Shown: positions 22,284 through 30,429, counted from the first letter of the stretch. The stretch is DNA of 64,000 bases from Nitrospira sp. Ga0074138 (GCA_001464735.1 LNDU01000061.1:62001-126000); one strand, 5' to 3'. Notes: generated by a model not told the origin, from the letters alone. Numbers and translations: made by a program.

Positions 22284-22466
22284 ATGAGTGACAATCCAAA
22301 ACAGCCAGACCAATCTTTGCCGGAAGAAAAGCCGAAGGTGAGAAAAGAAATCCCCCTCATCGCTATTCAGGATGATGATGCGGTGATGGCCGAGGAAATG
22401 GCGGATCTGTTCGAGGAAGACAAGGTCTCGCACCAGCACGGTAGCTCGGAGCCGGAAGCGGATTAG
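22284..22466 (+). CDS. Small acidic hypothetical protein
   Basis: 60 residues from ATG 22284. It is very acidic in the second half (IQDDDAVMAEEMADLFEEDK) with a Pro/Lys-rich start, and is predicted disordered to helical. There is no known domain. It follows the zinc-ribbon gene in the same orientation and may share its transcript. The existence of the gene rests on codon use and position only. Confidence 0.45.
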   Translation: MSDNPKQPDQSLPEEKPKVRKEIPLIAIQDDDAVMAEEMADLFEEDKVSHQHGSSEPEAD

Positions 22467-22816
22467 CCACCAAGCGTACAGCTATCAGCCGTCATCGTTC
22501 AGCAAACCATTTAATTAGCCCAACACTAGCAGCCCTGGCAGTCCTGCCCTGCTCAGGCGCTTCGGCTCGACCACGCTACACCTCAGGCCGCTCGGCGCTG
22601 CAAACTCGTTCAGGCCCAGCGTTCCTCAGCCTGAACTTCAAACATGCGCCGCCGTCCTCATACTTCGGACCGCAACCTTTCGGCAAGCGCGGTAACCCCT
22701 ATCCTACGCAATTCGCGATGCAGCACCGCTCAGCGCCGCCCTAAAAATAATAGCGACGACGAGTCGCTTTCAGATCCTTCGCCCACATGACAAGTTGACC
22801 CTGTGGGCAAGACTCA
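22467..22816. other. 350-bp intergenic region with repeat-like, palindrome-rich sequence
   Basis: It contains an AGCTATCAGC-type repeat (22479-22503) followed by about 240 bp of GC-rich sequence with many short inverted words. It separates the housekeeping-type genes on the left from the TA/HEPN island. One RYYYAAC box (GCCCAAC) is present, but no partner box that would make an integron attC site. Confidence 0.35.
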
Positions 22817-23320
22817 CTATCCTCCATCCTGACTTATTACTAGGTTTATCTGTTTCCAGATTCCTGCCCACCTGGCTTCAAGATCTTTCATGTAGTTAAA
22901 GAAATATCCCGGTGTGAACATTTGAATATTTTTAGAAGAACCGCCTTTTTTGTCCATGCTGTAACGGAATAGTTGATCTGGAGTGCGATCTACCCCATAC
23001 AAGACTTGAACGCCAGCAATCTGATCTAACTCTTTCGGGGATAACGCCCAGCTTGTTTGAAAATCGTACTCGGCACCCGGCAGTAGGACTTTATACAACC
23101 TCCAGAGCTCGGCAATCTCATGGTGCTTACTTGGCTCTTGGCCAATACCTTGTATGCATGCCTTCAGAAAAAGCTCGGTTGCCAAATGGAGGCAGTAATA
23201 GCAGACGCTAGCTTGTGGCCATTCGAGCCTTTCTCCAGCCTCACCTGCTTGTTCACAAAGGACAATCGCAGCACTGAGATAAGCCCGAGATAATCTGTAT
23301 AACCGCTCAGCTGGTGGCAA
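22817..23320 (-). CDS. HEPN-like domain protein
   Basis: About 167 residues. The N-terminal helices, with the block YYCLHLATELFLKACIQG, resemble HEPN proteins of minimal nucleotidyltransferase-HEPN and related conflict systems. The canonical Rx4-6H RNase motif is not obvious. The only nearby start is TTG 23320, with no ribosome site. The frame is open upstream to a single TAG at 23357-23359. Beyond that TAG, the same frame continues into a 39-codon ORF starting at ATG 23476. The gene may therefore begin at the TTG, or the two pieces may be one gene split by a nonsense codon. It is last in a six-gene minus-strand island with HigBA. Confidence 0.65.
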   Translation of the reverse strand: MPPAERLYRLSRAYLSAAIVLCEQAGEAGERLEWPQASVCYYCLHLATELFLKACIQGIGQEPSKHHEIAELWRLYKVLLPGAEYDFQTSWALSPKELDQIAGVQVLYGVDRTPDQLFRYSMDKKGGSSKNIQMFTPGYFFNYMKDLEARWAGIWKQINLVISQDGG

Positions 23321-23356
23321 TTTCTTGAACGATGCTGAGTCGACCGAGATTCCTTT

Positions 23357-23476
23357 CTATCTCATTCCGCGCAGGAAAGGATTATGTATGTAATGCCTCT
23401 TGCCGTCGGCTGAAACACCAACAGCAGCCACACCCTCAGGTATTTCTATCATGCCAACTGATTTCTTCTTCGGCAT
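23357..23476 (-). CDS. 39-aa ORF in frame with the HEPN gene, ended by TAG
   Basis: It starts at ATG 23476 (MPKKKSVGMIEIPEGVAAVG) and ends HNPFLRGMR then TAG. The downstream HEPN frame is the same frame, 12 sense codons after the TAG. It could be a separate microprotein or the amputated N-terminus of the HEPN protein. No family was recognised. Confidence 0.4.
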   Translation of the reverse strand: MPKKKSVGMIEIPEGVAAVGVSADGKRHYIHNPFLRGMR

Positions 23477-23559
23477 TCTGAATTTCACCAATTGATTTTT
23501 GCTGGACAGGAGCTCCCATACGATGTTTGAAGAAAGGAAGCGGGAGCAGGATGGCGGGT

Positions 23560-23718
23560 TCAGCCCTCTGAATCGGTCAAACCCTGCCGAACAGCTCGTC
23601 TTGAGTCCTCACGCCGAACCTTATTACTCTCCTGTTTAGCGTCAGCCTTATGACCCCAATAGGCGCCATCTCCCTTCTTTGGTCCAGCATGTTCTGTCTT
23701 CTTAGCATTTCCGGCCAT
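23560..23718 (-). CDS. Small basic protein (52 aa) downstream of the tandem HigA genes
   Basis: A 52-residue frame from ATG 23718 to TGA 23560. It is highly charged and basic: MAGNAKKTEHAGPKKGDGAY, then WGHKADAKQESNKVRRED, then SRRAVRQGLTDSEG. From memory, short proteins with this EHAG...G(A)YWG...EAK..SNK.RR pattern occur widely in bacteria, often near toxin-antitoxin genes, but I cannot name the family. It begins 39 bp after the second higA. It has no membrane segment or cysteines. Confidence 0.6.
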   Translation of the reverse strand: MAGNAKKTEHAGPKKGDGAYWGHKADAKQESNKVRREDSRRAVRQGLTDSEG

Positions 23719-23757
23719 GCCCTAATCCTGCCGAGCCTCAAGCAAGCAGATGCTCTG

Positions 23758-24042
23758 TTATACAGCCAATCTAGAAACACGAAGGTGTTTTCGGCGCTGC
23801 TCGGCATGCCACAGGTCATACTGCATTTGATGGTTGAGCCAGCTTTCAGCCGACGTGCCAAACGTCATAGACAAACGCATCGCTATTTCTGGACTGACAC
23901 CCGCCCTTGCGTTCAGGATCGCCGAGAGAGTCTTGCGACTAACGCCCAATGCTTGTGCTGCTTCTGTAACACTGACCCTTAGCGGTTTCAAGCAAAGCTG
24001 CTTGATGATTTCTCCAGGATGTGGAGGATTGTGCATGCGCAT
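23758..24042 (-). CDS. higA: HigA-type XRE antitoxin, second copy
   Basis: A 94-residue helix-turn-helix protein of the VapI/HigA type. It begins [40 protein letters not shown] is the HTH, and [20 protein letters not shown] is the family signature C-terminal to it. It lies 11 bp after the first higA and is clearly paralogous to it but quite diverged. No second HigB-like toxin is adjacent, so it may be an orphan antitoxin or a second regulator of the same operon. ATG 24036 has better ribosome-site spacing than 24042. Confidence 0.85.
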   Translation of the reverse strand: MRMHNPPHPGEIIKQLCLKPLRVSVTEAAQALGVSRKTLSAILNARAGVSPEIAMRLSMTFGTSAESWLNHQMQYDLWHAEQRRKHLRVSRLAV

Positions 24043-24053
24043 TTCCTACTCCG

Positions 24054-24368
24054 CTAGGCAGCCGTCAGTGGAGAAATACGATTGATTCTGCCCTTGGCTT
24101 GTTTCGCTGCCTCCCACAGATCAACCGCTCGCTGGGCGTTCAACCAAAACTCTGGGCTGTTACCAAATAACCGAGAGAGCCGCAGTGCCATTTCTGGGCT
24201 CACCGCCCGTCTTTCTCGCAGCACCTCATTCACCGTCTGGCGCGAGACCCCGATGGCTTTGGCAAGGCCAGACACGGTCAGCCCGTAATCGGGAAGAAAG
24301 TCTTCTCGCAGCATTTCACCCGGGTGCGTGGGACGCACCTTCCGGGCTCCTTTGTTGGGAATAGCCAT
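24054..24368 (-). CDS. higA: HigA-type XRE antitoxin, first copy
   Basis: A 104-residue antitoxin that would neutralise the HigB RNase and autorepress the operon. VRPTHPGEMLREDFLPDYGL opens the domain. SGLAKAIGVSRQTVNEVLRE is the helix-turn-helix, and SPEMALRLSRLFGNSPEFWL the HigA signature. GAGGT lies just before ATG 24368. It follows higB by 8 bp, the usual toxin-first higBA order. The first of two tandem antitoxins, it is the one most likely to pair with the toxin. Confidence 0.9.
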   Translation of the reverse strand: MAIPNKGARKVRPTHPGEMLREDFLPDYGLTVSGLAKAIGVSRQTVNEVLRERRAVSPEMALRLSRLFGNSPEFWLNAQRAVDLWEAAKQAKGRINRISPLTAA

Positions 24369-24376
24369 ACCTCACC

Positions 24377-24658
24377 TCAATGATAGTCGGTCAGTTCAAC
24401 GTCGTACGCATCGCCCTCGACAAATCGGAAGCAAATCCTCCACTGCATGTTCACTGAAATAGAATGCTGGCCTACCCGATCACGCTCAAGCCTGTGCAGC
24501 CGATTGCTCGGGGGAGTCTTCAAATCATCTACACCGATAGCCGAATCGAGATACTGCAGCCTTCGTAAGGCTCCACGCCAAATCTCAACTGGAAATCGTT
24601 TAGCCCTACCCGTCTCATACAATTCCGCCGTGTGCCGATCCGCAAACGTTTTGATCAC
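24377..24658 (-). CDS. higB: HigB toxin (RelE/ParE superfamily mRNA endonuclease)
   Basis: A 93-residue toxin that in characterised relatives cleaves mRNA on the ribosome. It starts IKTFADRHTAELYETG, with central RLERDRVGQHSISVNMQWRI and C-terminal FRFVEGDAYDVELTDYH, all typical of the HigB/RelE fold (the last is the WRICFRF...DV.L.DYH pattern). The start is GTG 24658. The predicted promoter -10 ends only 7 bp upstream, so the message may be leaderless. It is the first gene of the island. Confidence 0.9.
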   Translation of the reverse strand: MIKTFADRHTAELYETGRAKRFPVEIWRGALRRLQYLDSAIGVDDLKTPPSNRLHRLERDRVGQHSISVNMQWRICFRFVEGDAYDVELTDYH

Positions 24659-24665
24659 ACAGGAA

Positions 24666-24695
24666 AGTGTAAACTACTGCGTGACACATGGTCAA
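24666..24695 (-). promoter_or_regulatory. Predicted promoter of the higBA/HEPN island
   Basis: On the minus strand, TTGACC (24695-24690), an 18-bp spacer and TACACT (24671-24666). The predicted start of transcription falls at or next to the higB GTG (24658), which would leave little or no leader. No alternative match was seen in the spacer. Confidence 0.4.
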
Positions 24696-24858
24696 TCGCC
24701 ATCTGAATACCGGCACCCTCTATGGGCGGTCGACCGTGGCATGCGTCAATGCTCAACGCATTATGGCAGAGCCGAAACTGCCTGCCCTTTGTCAGCCGAG
24801 ACTGCCTGTTTGCATGATGCCTCGACCAAAATGCGCGGCACCAACCGCCAGCCTTCTC

Positions 24859-25902
24859 TCAGTCCTTGATGAGTTCGAGCGCGCTGGTTTGCATCTGGGG
24901 AGTGATCGGATAGTTGCCCCCGATGGAGATGATGCGTTGGCCTCTTCGGCTCAGGGCAAAGCGGAGAAATTCGCGGATGAGGGCAGGCAGCGGTTTGCCT
25001 GGTGCCTTGTTCACCACAAGGGTCAGCTGACGGGCGAGAGGATAGCGTCGGTTCAGGACTTGCTCATAAGTCGGATAGGACACTGTTTTCTCATCGATGC
25101 GAATTGGAAGAAACCGTACGGCATCATTCGCGAACATCACGCTTGCAAAGCCGATGGAGGCCTGATCCGCAGCAATACTATTCAACAACCCGCCGGGCAC
25201 ACGTTCGAACGTAACATCAAAGTGATGGTCTTCCCCCTCGAGAACTTGCTCACGAAACAAGGCGTGGGTGCCGTGGTTTTGGCTGAGGGCGTAGCGTGCA
25301 ATCAGCTTTTTCCCAGGCTGACCTCGTACGCCAAGATCCATCCAGGTTTCCGGGACCCTGGATGCCGTTGTGACATGTCGGGAAAAAATAGCCTGGAGAC
25401 TGCTCATCGAGATGTCGGGCAGCGGATTACCAAGATTGACATAGACGGCAACCGCGTCATGGGCGACCGGCACTTCAACCGGTAGATATCCGAAGCGGCC
25501 TTTAAAGGTGGCACACTCGGCATCCGAGAGTGGACGCGACATAGGGACGATGTCGACCTTACCTTCCAAGAGCTCGACCAGCCCGTCTGCTATCCCACCA
25601 CCGGTGATCTGTGTGCGAATTGCCGGATAGAGTTTCATAAACTCTTCGGCCCACCGATTCACCAGAATCGTGGTGCTGGCGCTGCCTCGGCTGCGCAGCG
25701 TGCCGGAAGGTTCGGACTGCTCTTCATACTGACCCAGCGATGCCGTGACTTCGAATATGGTTTTTTCGTCCAGCACCATCGATCTGGCCGACGCTGGTCG
25801 GTTCGTCGGCAGGTCTTGCGCCTGCACGACGAGGGTCGAGGCTAGGAGCATGATGATGGAGATAGAACTCGACATATAACGCACGGCCAGCACCCTCTCC
25901 AT
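24859..25902 (-). CDS. PstS-like phosphate/anion-binding periplasmic protein
   Basis: A 347-residue type-2 periplasmic binding protein with an N-terminal signal (SSSISIIMLLASTLVVQA, cleaved near residue 29). GSASTTILVNRWAEEFMKLYP is the first ligand loop. GGGIADGLVELLEGKVDIVP and MSRPLSDAEC are the PstS-type hinge and binding segments. NHGTHALFREQVLEGED is the second-lobe loop. SIGFASVMFANDAVRFLPI is the usual late block. The ATG immediately follows the stop of the upstream membrane gene. No PstCAB permease is nearby. It may be a sensor or scavenging protein rather than part of a classic transporter. Confidence 0.8.
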   Translation of the reverse strand: MERVLAVRYMSSSISIIMLLASTLVVQAQDLPTNRPASARSMVLDEKTIFEVTASLGQYEEQSEPSGTLRSRGSASTTILVNRWAEEFMKLYPAIRTQITGGGIADGLVELLEGKVDIVPMSRPLSDAECATFKGRFGYLPVEVPVAHDAVAVYVNLGNPLPDISMSSLQAIFSRHVTTASRVPETWMDLGVRGQPGKKLIARYALSQNHGTHALFREQVLEGEDHHFDVTFERVPGGLLNSIAADQASIGFASVMFANDAVRFLPIRIDEKTVSYPTYEQVLNRRYPLARQLTLVVNKAPGKPLPALIREFLRFALSRRGQRIISIGGNYPITPQMQTSALELIKD

Positions 25903-26685
25903 TCACGCCTGCAGCAGATACCGGGTAATCACCCGATACAACAGGGCCGCCAACAGCACGAGTCCGATCGTGATGTACACATTGTTAAAGATGTGATCAA
26001 CCTGTCGGTCTGCCACAGCAGTCAGTCCCGTGGTTGCAGAGGCATTGGTGGCCAGCTGGTTCAACCCGGCGATAATTTCCTTCGTCTTCTCCAACGCAAC
26101 TTGGTAATCTTTGATATCGAACGGCTCGCCGGGCGGTTCCGAAGAAGATTGTCCGGGCACGTAGTATTTGGATGCCACGGCGTCTGCCCCTTTCAAGGTC
26201 TGGTCGAGCGAAAGGAGTGTCTGTTGGAGAGCCGTGGCCAAGCGCGTGGCATCCTGGGCCAGTGTTGATCCCTGTTCGGTCAGCGTGCTGGCCTTGCCTA
26301 ACACCTCCGTGATTTGTTTCTGACGTTGGTCGAGTTCCTGAAAGATCTCGTGACGTTCGTGCGCAATGGTCTGTGGCAAAGTCTCAACCATCCGCCCCAT
26401 ACGGGCTGCCGTCTTGCTGAGTTCTTCGATCGTGGTCAGCAACTTCCCAATTTCCGGTGCAGCGAGAATCTCGTTGGTCGCCGCTTCCGCTTCAATGCCG
26501 GCGATACTCGGCCCACGCTTACCATACCAAAATGCGCGTTCAGCTAACCGCCGCGTTTCTCGCAACTCGGCGTTCGTCTCACGAAGCGGGGCCAACATAC
26601 CACCACCAGACTGAAGATCAACCAATAAAGACGCCGCTCGTGTTCCCGCGAAGTCATTAAATTTGACGAAGGCAACCTGTTCCAC
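25903..26685 (-). CDS. Coiled-coil protein with C-terminal membrane anchor
   Basis: 260 residues. The central part (about 65-190) is long amphipathic helix with heptad spacing (LLTTIEELSKTAARMGRMVE, RHEIFQELDQRQKQITEVLG, ATRLATALQQTLLSLDQTLK). One hydrophobic helix (VYITIGLVLLAALLYRVITR) is at the extreme C-terminus. This is chemoreceptor-like in appearance, but no signalling tip motif is visible. It is flanked by an upstream lipoprotein gene (10 bp) and the downstream PstS-like gene (0 bp), so the three form one operon. Function unknown. Confidence 0.7.
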   Translation of the reverse strand: MEQVAFVKFNDFAGTRAASLLVDLQSGGGMLAPLRETNAELRETRRLAERAFWYGKRGPSIAGIEAEAATNEILAAPEIGKLLTTIEELSKTAARMGRMVETLPQTIAHERHEIFQELDQRQKQITEVLGKASTLTEQGSTLAQDATRLATALQQTLLSLDQTLKGADAVASKYYVPGQSSSEPPGEPFDIKDYQVALEKTKEIIAGLNQLATNASATTGLTAVADRQVDHIFNNVYITIGLVLLAALLYRVITRYLLQA

Positions 26686-26695
26686 ATCACGATGG

Positions 26696-27244
26696 TCACG
26701 CCGCCACTCGAGGGATCAGCAAATCCAGCAGTTCAAGCTGATCCTGCATCATAACCCTGGCTACCAAAGCCCAGGCCTCACGCCGCATGGTATGGAGGGC
26801 ATTGATCAATACCGGAGCGCGATCGCCGAATATGGAGTTCGCTCGATTTTCGTCAATCCACACGATGCTTTGGAGGGTAACCGCAACGGTCAAATCCAGC
26901 ACTTCCGAATAGGGATCATCGCCAGAGACGATGTCGTTGATGGCAAGCACCCCATCCAGCTTGATTCGATGTGCAATTCTCCGCTCGGTGGCGTCATTGT
27001 TGTTTCGCTTGATGAGGTCCACCGCTGAGCCGACCACCATGGAGGAACGATCCGCAAACCCTTTGGTAAGGTGATCGAGCTCTTCGATTGAGATCCGGTC
27101 GGATTGCGGCAGGTTCGATTTTGACGCAGCAACTTCAGCCGTGCGGCCCATCGCCGAGCAACCGGCCACAGAGACAACCAAGGTCACAGCCATCAAGAGA
27201 TGGCGTACCGCTGCACCATGAATGTGACCGTTGTCGTTGTCCAC
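26696..27244 (-). CDS. Putative lipoprotein
   Basis: The start is taken at GTG 27244, giving about 182 residues with a short n-region before LLMAVTLVVSVAGC; the frame is open further upstream to 27394. VAGC is a good lipobox, so Cys would be lipidated and the protein held at a membrane. The mature part is mostly helical (RISIEELDHLTKGFADRSSM, DLTVAVTLQSIVWIDENRAN, LHTMRREAWALVARVMMQDQ) with no known domain. It is first of three genes with the coiled-coil membrane protein and the PstS-like protein. The exact start is uncertain. Confidence 0.65.
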   Translation of the reverse strand: MDNDNGHIHGAAVRHLLMAVTLVVSVAGCSAMGRTAEVAASKSNLPQSDRISIEELDHLTKGFADRSSMVVGSAVDLIKRNNNDATERRIAHRIKLDGVLAINDIVSGDDPYSEVLDLTVAVTLQSIVWIDENRANSIFGDRAPVLINALHTMRREAWALVARVMMQDQLELLDLLIPRVAA

Positions 27245-27492
27245 CGGTGTCACCCAGCTGCTACTACTCTGTCGCCAGCAATGAGGTCGCAGAAACCATT
27301 TCGACTGGCACCACCACACGCGTGCCACAGCCAGCCTGGCATGCAGACCGCGCCAGAAGGTATGCGCTCCCCTCATACTTCTCTCTAGGATCAAAACCTA
27401 GCCACGATTCTGCGTCTGTCATTATCATCTGTCAACTCTCAATTCCTGAACCCTATAGTATTGGTGTGGCCTCGCTGCCTTCTACTCCACCA

Positions 27493-28671
27493 TCAAATCG
27501 ATTGAACAAATTCCACCACGCAGTCTTGATCGATCCGTCCCAGCGCCGATAGCTTGCCAGCCTTCTCCTTGTGAGCAATCCGTTCGATTTTCACAATCGC
27601 GCCGCGATGCCACTCATCAAACGCTGCGTTCTGAGGCGAAACCAGGCGATCCTGCCGTCCGATTTCTGGCCGCCCCGTCTCATTGCACAACCAGGCCCGC
27701 TTCTCGCCTTTCAGTTCCCGCAGTTCGCTCACGACTCGATAGACATCCGGCCGTCGGTCGACGATGGTCTTCCCGTCTTTTCGCAACAGCAGATAGGAAA
27801 ACTTCAGCGCGTCTTTGATGAAGCCGACCTCGCCATCGATTTCTTGGATTGATGCCGGCGGCGCCCAGAACCGCTCTTCGTGACACCAGTCATCAGGCTT
27901 TGCCAGTGCTGGGCAGTTCTGCTCATGAAGACAGGGACTATAGACGGTGCAATGCTTCTCTTGGAGCAATCGGTCCCGCACCTGATGCAGCGCACGGGAG
28001 GTTTCTCGTAAGGCCGGCTCCACGATCATGATCGTGCCCTGAGGTGCGAGAAGCGCTAACAGCTCCGTCACAAGGCGACTTCGCATCGCGATCGGATCTG
28101 TCGCATTTGCATGAATCTCGTTCAGGCAGTTTGCAAGAATGATGAGATTGAATGGAGCCCTCGGTTCAACCTCTTTTATCCACCCAGTCCGTGCTACATC
28201 TGCCTTGCAAGTTTGCAGGCTCGTGCCGGTCAGGTCGGCTGTTCGGCAATACTTACTCCAGAGGCTTTCGGCTTGGTGAAGTGCCGCCATCGAATGGTCC
28301 ACGGCCACGACTGACAGCCCAGAGACGCTCCCTCGCCCATGCCACCAGTCGAGAACCGCGAGTGCTCCGGTCCCAGGCCCAGAGCCGATGTCCAGCACCG
28401 AAAATGTTTCGTTAGCCTGCTGAGCCGGCATTTCATCCAGAAGTACTTGAATCTTTGACAGATTCACCGGTAAAAAATAGTTGAGATAGGCGGCGGAAAA
28501 GGCTGGAGACTCGAGGTAAGAACCGCTCAGCGCACTTCGCTCTTTCGTAAAGAGCCTTGAGAGTTCAAGAACCGCAGATGAGAGATCCTTTTGCGAGAGC
28601 CCTTCTCTTTTGGTTACTTGCTCAATCGTAGTTAGCACCAGGGACGAGACGGTAACATTGTGGCTGCGCAT
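27493..28671 (-). CDS. Rsm22 / METTL17-family ribosomal small-subunit methyltransferase-like protein
   Basis: 392 residues. An Rsm22-type N-terminus (ELSRLFTKERSALSGSYLES, AYLNYFLPVNLSKIQVLL) leads into a class I SAM fold with VLDIGSGPGTGALAVLDWW as motif I and LIILANCLNEIHANA. The C-terminal part has YSPCLHEQNCPAL...DWCHEERFW, the cysteine cluster that binds an iron-sulfur cluster in characterised METTL17/Rsm22 proteins, and later WLCNETGRPE. It is expected to act on or chaperone 30S assembly. It is single-gene, with no operon partners. Start ATG 28671 was not further tested. Confidence 0.82.
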   Translation of the reverse strand: MRSHNVTVSSLVLTTIEQVTKREGLSQKDLSSAVLELSRLFTKERSALSGSYLESPAFSAAYLNYFLPVNLSKIQVLLDEMPAQQANETFSVLDIGSGPGTGALAVLDWWHGRGSVSGLSVVAVDHSMAALHQAESLWSKYCRTADLTGTSLQTCKADVARTGWIKEVEPRAPFNLIILANCLNEIHANATDPIAMRSRLVTELLALLAPQGTIMIVEPALRETSRALHQVRDRLLQEKHCTVYSPCLHEQNCPALAKPDDWCHEERFWAPPASIQEIDGEVGFIKDALKFSYLLLRKDGKTIVDRRPDVYRVVSELRELKGEKRAWLCNETGRPEIGRQDRLVSPQNAAFDEWHRGAIVKIERIAHKEKAGKLSALGRIDQDCVVEFVQSI

Positions 28672-28709
28672 GGCCCTAGTGTATGCTCAGTCTATTACGG
28701 AGGACAACT

Positions 28710-28958
28710 ATGACGGATGATATCCTCAAGGCCTATAAAGAGGTTGAGTCGGCTGTGGAGCGCTATATCCGACTGCTGCACGACCATGTCACGATGTTAC
28801 AAAACGTCGAGCCACCTGGCTCGGATAAAGTTCTTCGACTGACTGCCGGCTCGAAGGCCATGACCGATAGTGCAGGAATCTATCTGTCCTATGCGAAGTA
28901 TGTGGCCTATGGGATGCCGAACAGTGAGGAAATGATTGAGGACGAGATCCAAGGGTAG
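28710..28958 (+). CDS. Small conserved helical protein
   Basis: 82 residues from ATG 28710, with GGAGG at 28699-28703. Mostly helical: DILKAYKEVESAVERYIRLL, HDHVTMLQNV, then AGIYLSYAKYVAYGMPNSEE. No cysteines, signal peptide or membrane segment. Good ribosome site and a strong bidirectional terminator after it support a real gene. It is divergent from the Rsm22 gene, so the short spacer holds both promoters. Function unknown. Confidence 0.6.
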   Translation: MTDDILKAYKEVESAVERYIRLLHDHVTMLQNVEPPGSDKVLRLTAGSKAMTDSAGIYLSYAKYVAYGMPNSEEMIEDEIQG

Positions 28959-28962
28959 CGAA

Positions 28963-29032
28963 CGGTCTGTTCGATCTATCTGGTTTCTCTGGTCTGTCCA
29001 GTTGACCAGATAGACAAGAAGACGAGATAGAC
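28963..29032. repeat. TCTGGTC/GACCAGA palindromic intergenic repeat
   Basis: Reiterated TCTATCTGG/TCTGGTCTG words include an exact inverted pair, TCTGGTC (28988-28994) and GACCAGA (29004-29010). It lies between the small protein's stop and the terminator. It is of the same reiterated-heptamer style as the spacers in the rTCA cluster. Confidence 0.4.
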
Positions 29033-29041
29033 CAAAAAATG

Positions 29042-29078
29042 AAAGAGCCCGTCAGGCTCGGACCCTGACGGGCTCTTT
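29042..29078. terminator. Bidirectional rho-independent terminator
   Basis: A perfect 15-bp stem, AAAGAGCCCGTCAGG (29042-29056) and CCTGACGGGCTCTTT (29064-29078), with a 7-nt loop. It has A-rich and T-rich flanks. It sits between the plus-strand small protein and the minus-strand oxidoreductase operon, which converge on it. Confidence 0.9.
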
Positions 29079-29094
29079 GTTTTCCAACACCAGT

Positions 29095-30429
29095 TTAGAT
29101 GCTTCGCATGAAATGAGCCACTTCGTCCGCATTGACGACTCCGCCCATAATTTGCGACATCGCGACGTTAGTAGACTTCTTACCGCTGACACCGGACTCA
29201 ACTTCGTCCACGATCAACTCCACCGGCATCGACTGTCCACCGTATACGCGCGGACCGCCGATGATTTTCGCGTTGGAGAAGCCATAGATGGCGGTTGCTA
29301 CTTCCTTCGCCAGCCAGCCCACATAGTTGAATTCAGGAACGACGATCAACTTGGCCTTGCCGCACAACTGACGGAGTTCCTTCGTCGGGAATGGACGGAG
29401 GGACCGGACCTTGATCAATCCGACCTTCATACCCTTTTCTTTACAGAGTCGAACGGCTTCCCGCGATTGCGCGGCAGCGCTGCCGGAGGCAATGATGATG
29501 ACTTCTGCATCCTCGACATTCTCCGCCGTGAGTAACCCGCCCAAATACCGATCGATGTATTTGCGCGACCGTTCGACGGCTGCCCACACTTCCTGTTGCC
29601 AGACGGCGTGAATATTGTACGCCATGAAGTTCGACTTCTGTACCGGAGCGTCACGCGATAGACGCGCAGGAGGATTCTCCGCATCGAGCACAGGGACGGC
29701 GCCACGCCACGCTTCGCGCGGCGGGAGCTTGATGCCACGATCTTGCATGCGCACATACCCACGGGCATGCGTCACAAAGAAGCCGTCGCAGCAGACGCCG
29801 ACGGGCAAGGTCACGTCATTCTTTTCGCTGATCGTGAAACCGGCCATCGTAAAGTCAAACATGTCCTGCTGGTTCTCAGCATGAAACACGATCATGCCGC
29901 AGTTGAGCAGATAGGAGACTTCGATGTTGTCCGGCTGAATGGCCAGCGGTGCATTGACGACACGGCAGGTAAACATGGCAACGACCGGAAGACGGTGGCC
30001 TGGCCAGGAGGCAATGCCTTCAAGACCTCTCAACGTACCAGGACCGGCCGTCGCAGTGTAGCAACGGACACCCGCACGTGAGCCGCCGGCGATAGCCGCC
30101 ATCACGCCTACCTCTTCCTCACCGCGATAATACTCTTTCACATAACCTTCACCGTAGAGCACACCGACAAGCTGCATGGTTTCGCTCTGCGGCGTGATCG
30201 GGTACGCGATAGCCAAATCCACATTCGAACGACGGATTGCTTCTTTTGCCGCCTCGCTGCCGGTGATGAATTCCTTTGTCCGTGGCGCCTCATGAAACAT
30301 ATACTCAGGCGTCACCACCCGCTGTCTTTTCGCTTCGCCATGCGGATCTTTTTTCGATGCGCTTGGCGGCGGCGCTACACTGGTAATCGGGTCGCCTTGC
30401 GGATTTGTCTTCACTTCAGTCTCGCTCAT
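29095..30429 (-). CDS. 2-oxoacid:ferredoxin oxidoreductase alpha subunit
   Basis: 444 residues; the alpha subunit of a pyruvate- or 2-oxoglutarate:ferredoxin oxidoreductase that carboxylates acyl-CoA using reduced ferredoxin. After a ~50-residue polar extension it has EFITGSEAAKEAIRRSNVDL and AYPITPQSETMQ. EEEVGVMAAIAGGSRAGVRC and TATAGPGTLRGLEG are the domain-I signatures, and IIIASGSAAAQSREAVRLC opens the transketolase-C-like domain. It is the last gene of a five-gene operon (beta-gamma-delta-epsilon-alpha), with GAGG before ATG 30429. Whether pyruvate or 2-oxoglutarate is the substrate cannot be told from sequence alone. Confidence 0.92.
   Translation of the reverse strand: MSETEVKTNPQGDPITSVAPPPSASKKDPHGEAKRQRVVTPEYMFHEAPRTKEFITGSEAAKEAIRRSNVDLAIAYPITPQSETMQLVGVLYGEGYVKEYYRGEEEVGVMAAIAGGSRAGVRCYTATAGPGTLRGLEGIASWPGHRLPVVAMFTCRVVNAPLAIQPDNIEVSYLLNCGMIVFHAENQQDMFDFTMAGFTISEKNDVTLPVGVCCDGFFVTHARGYVRMQDRGIKLPPREAWRGAVPVLDAENPPARLSRDAPVQKSNFMAYNIHAVWQQEVWAAVERSRKYIDRYLGGLLTAENVEDAEVIIIASGSAAAQSREAVRLCKEKGMKVGLIKVRSLRPFPTKELRQLCGKAKLIVVPEFNYVGWLAKEVATAIYGFSNAKIIGGPRVYGGQSMPVELIVDEVESGVSGKKSTNVAMSQIMGGVVNADEVAHFMRSI

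Noticed and set aside
22467..22816. Integron attC site beside the TA/HEPN island
   Set aside because: One RYYYAAC core (GCCCAAC) is present but no matching GTTRRRY partner or paired 2L/2R boxes; no integrase gene is in the window.
24688..25485. 265-residue plus-strand ORF opposite the PstS-like gene
   Set aside because: Antisense shadow; the opposite frame has a signal peptide and PstS motifs.
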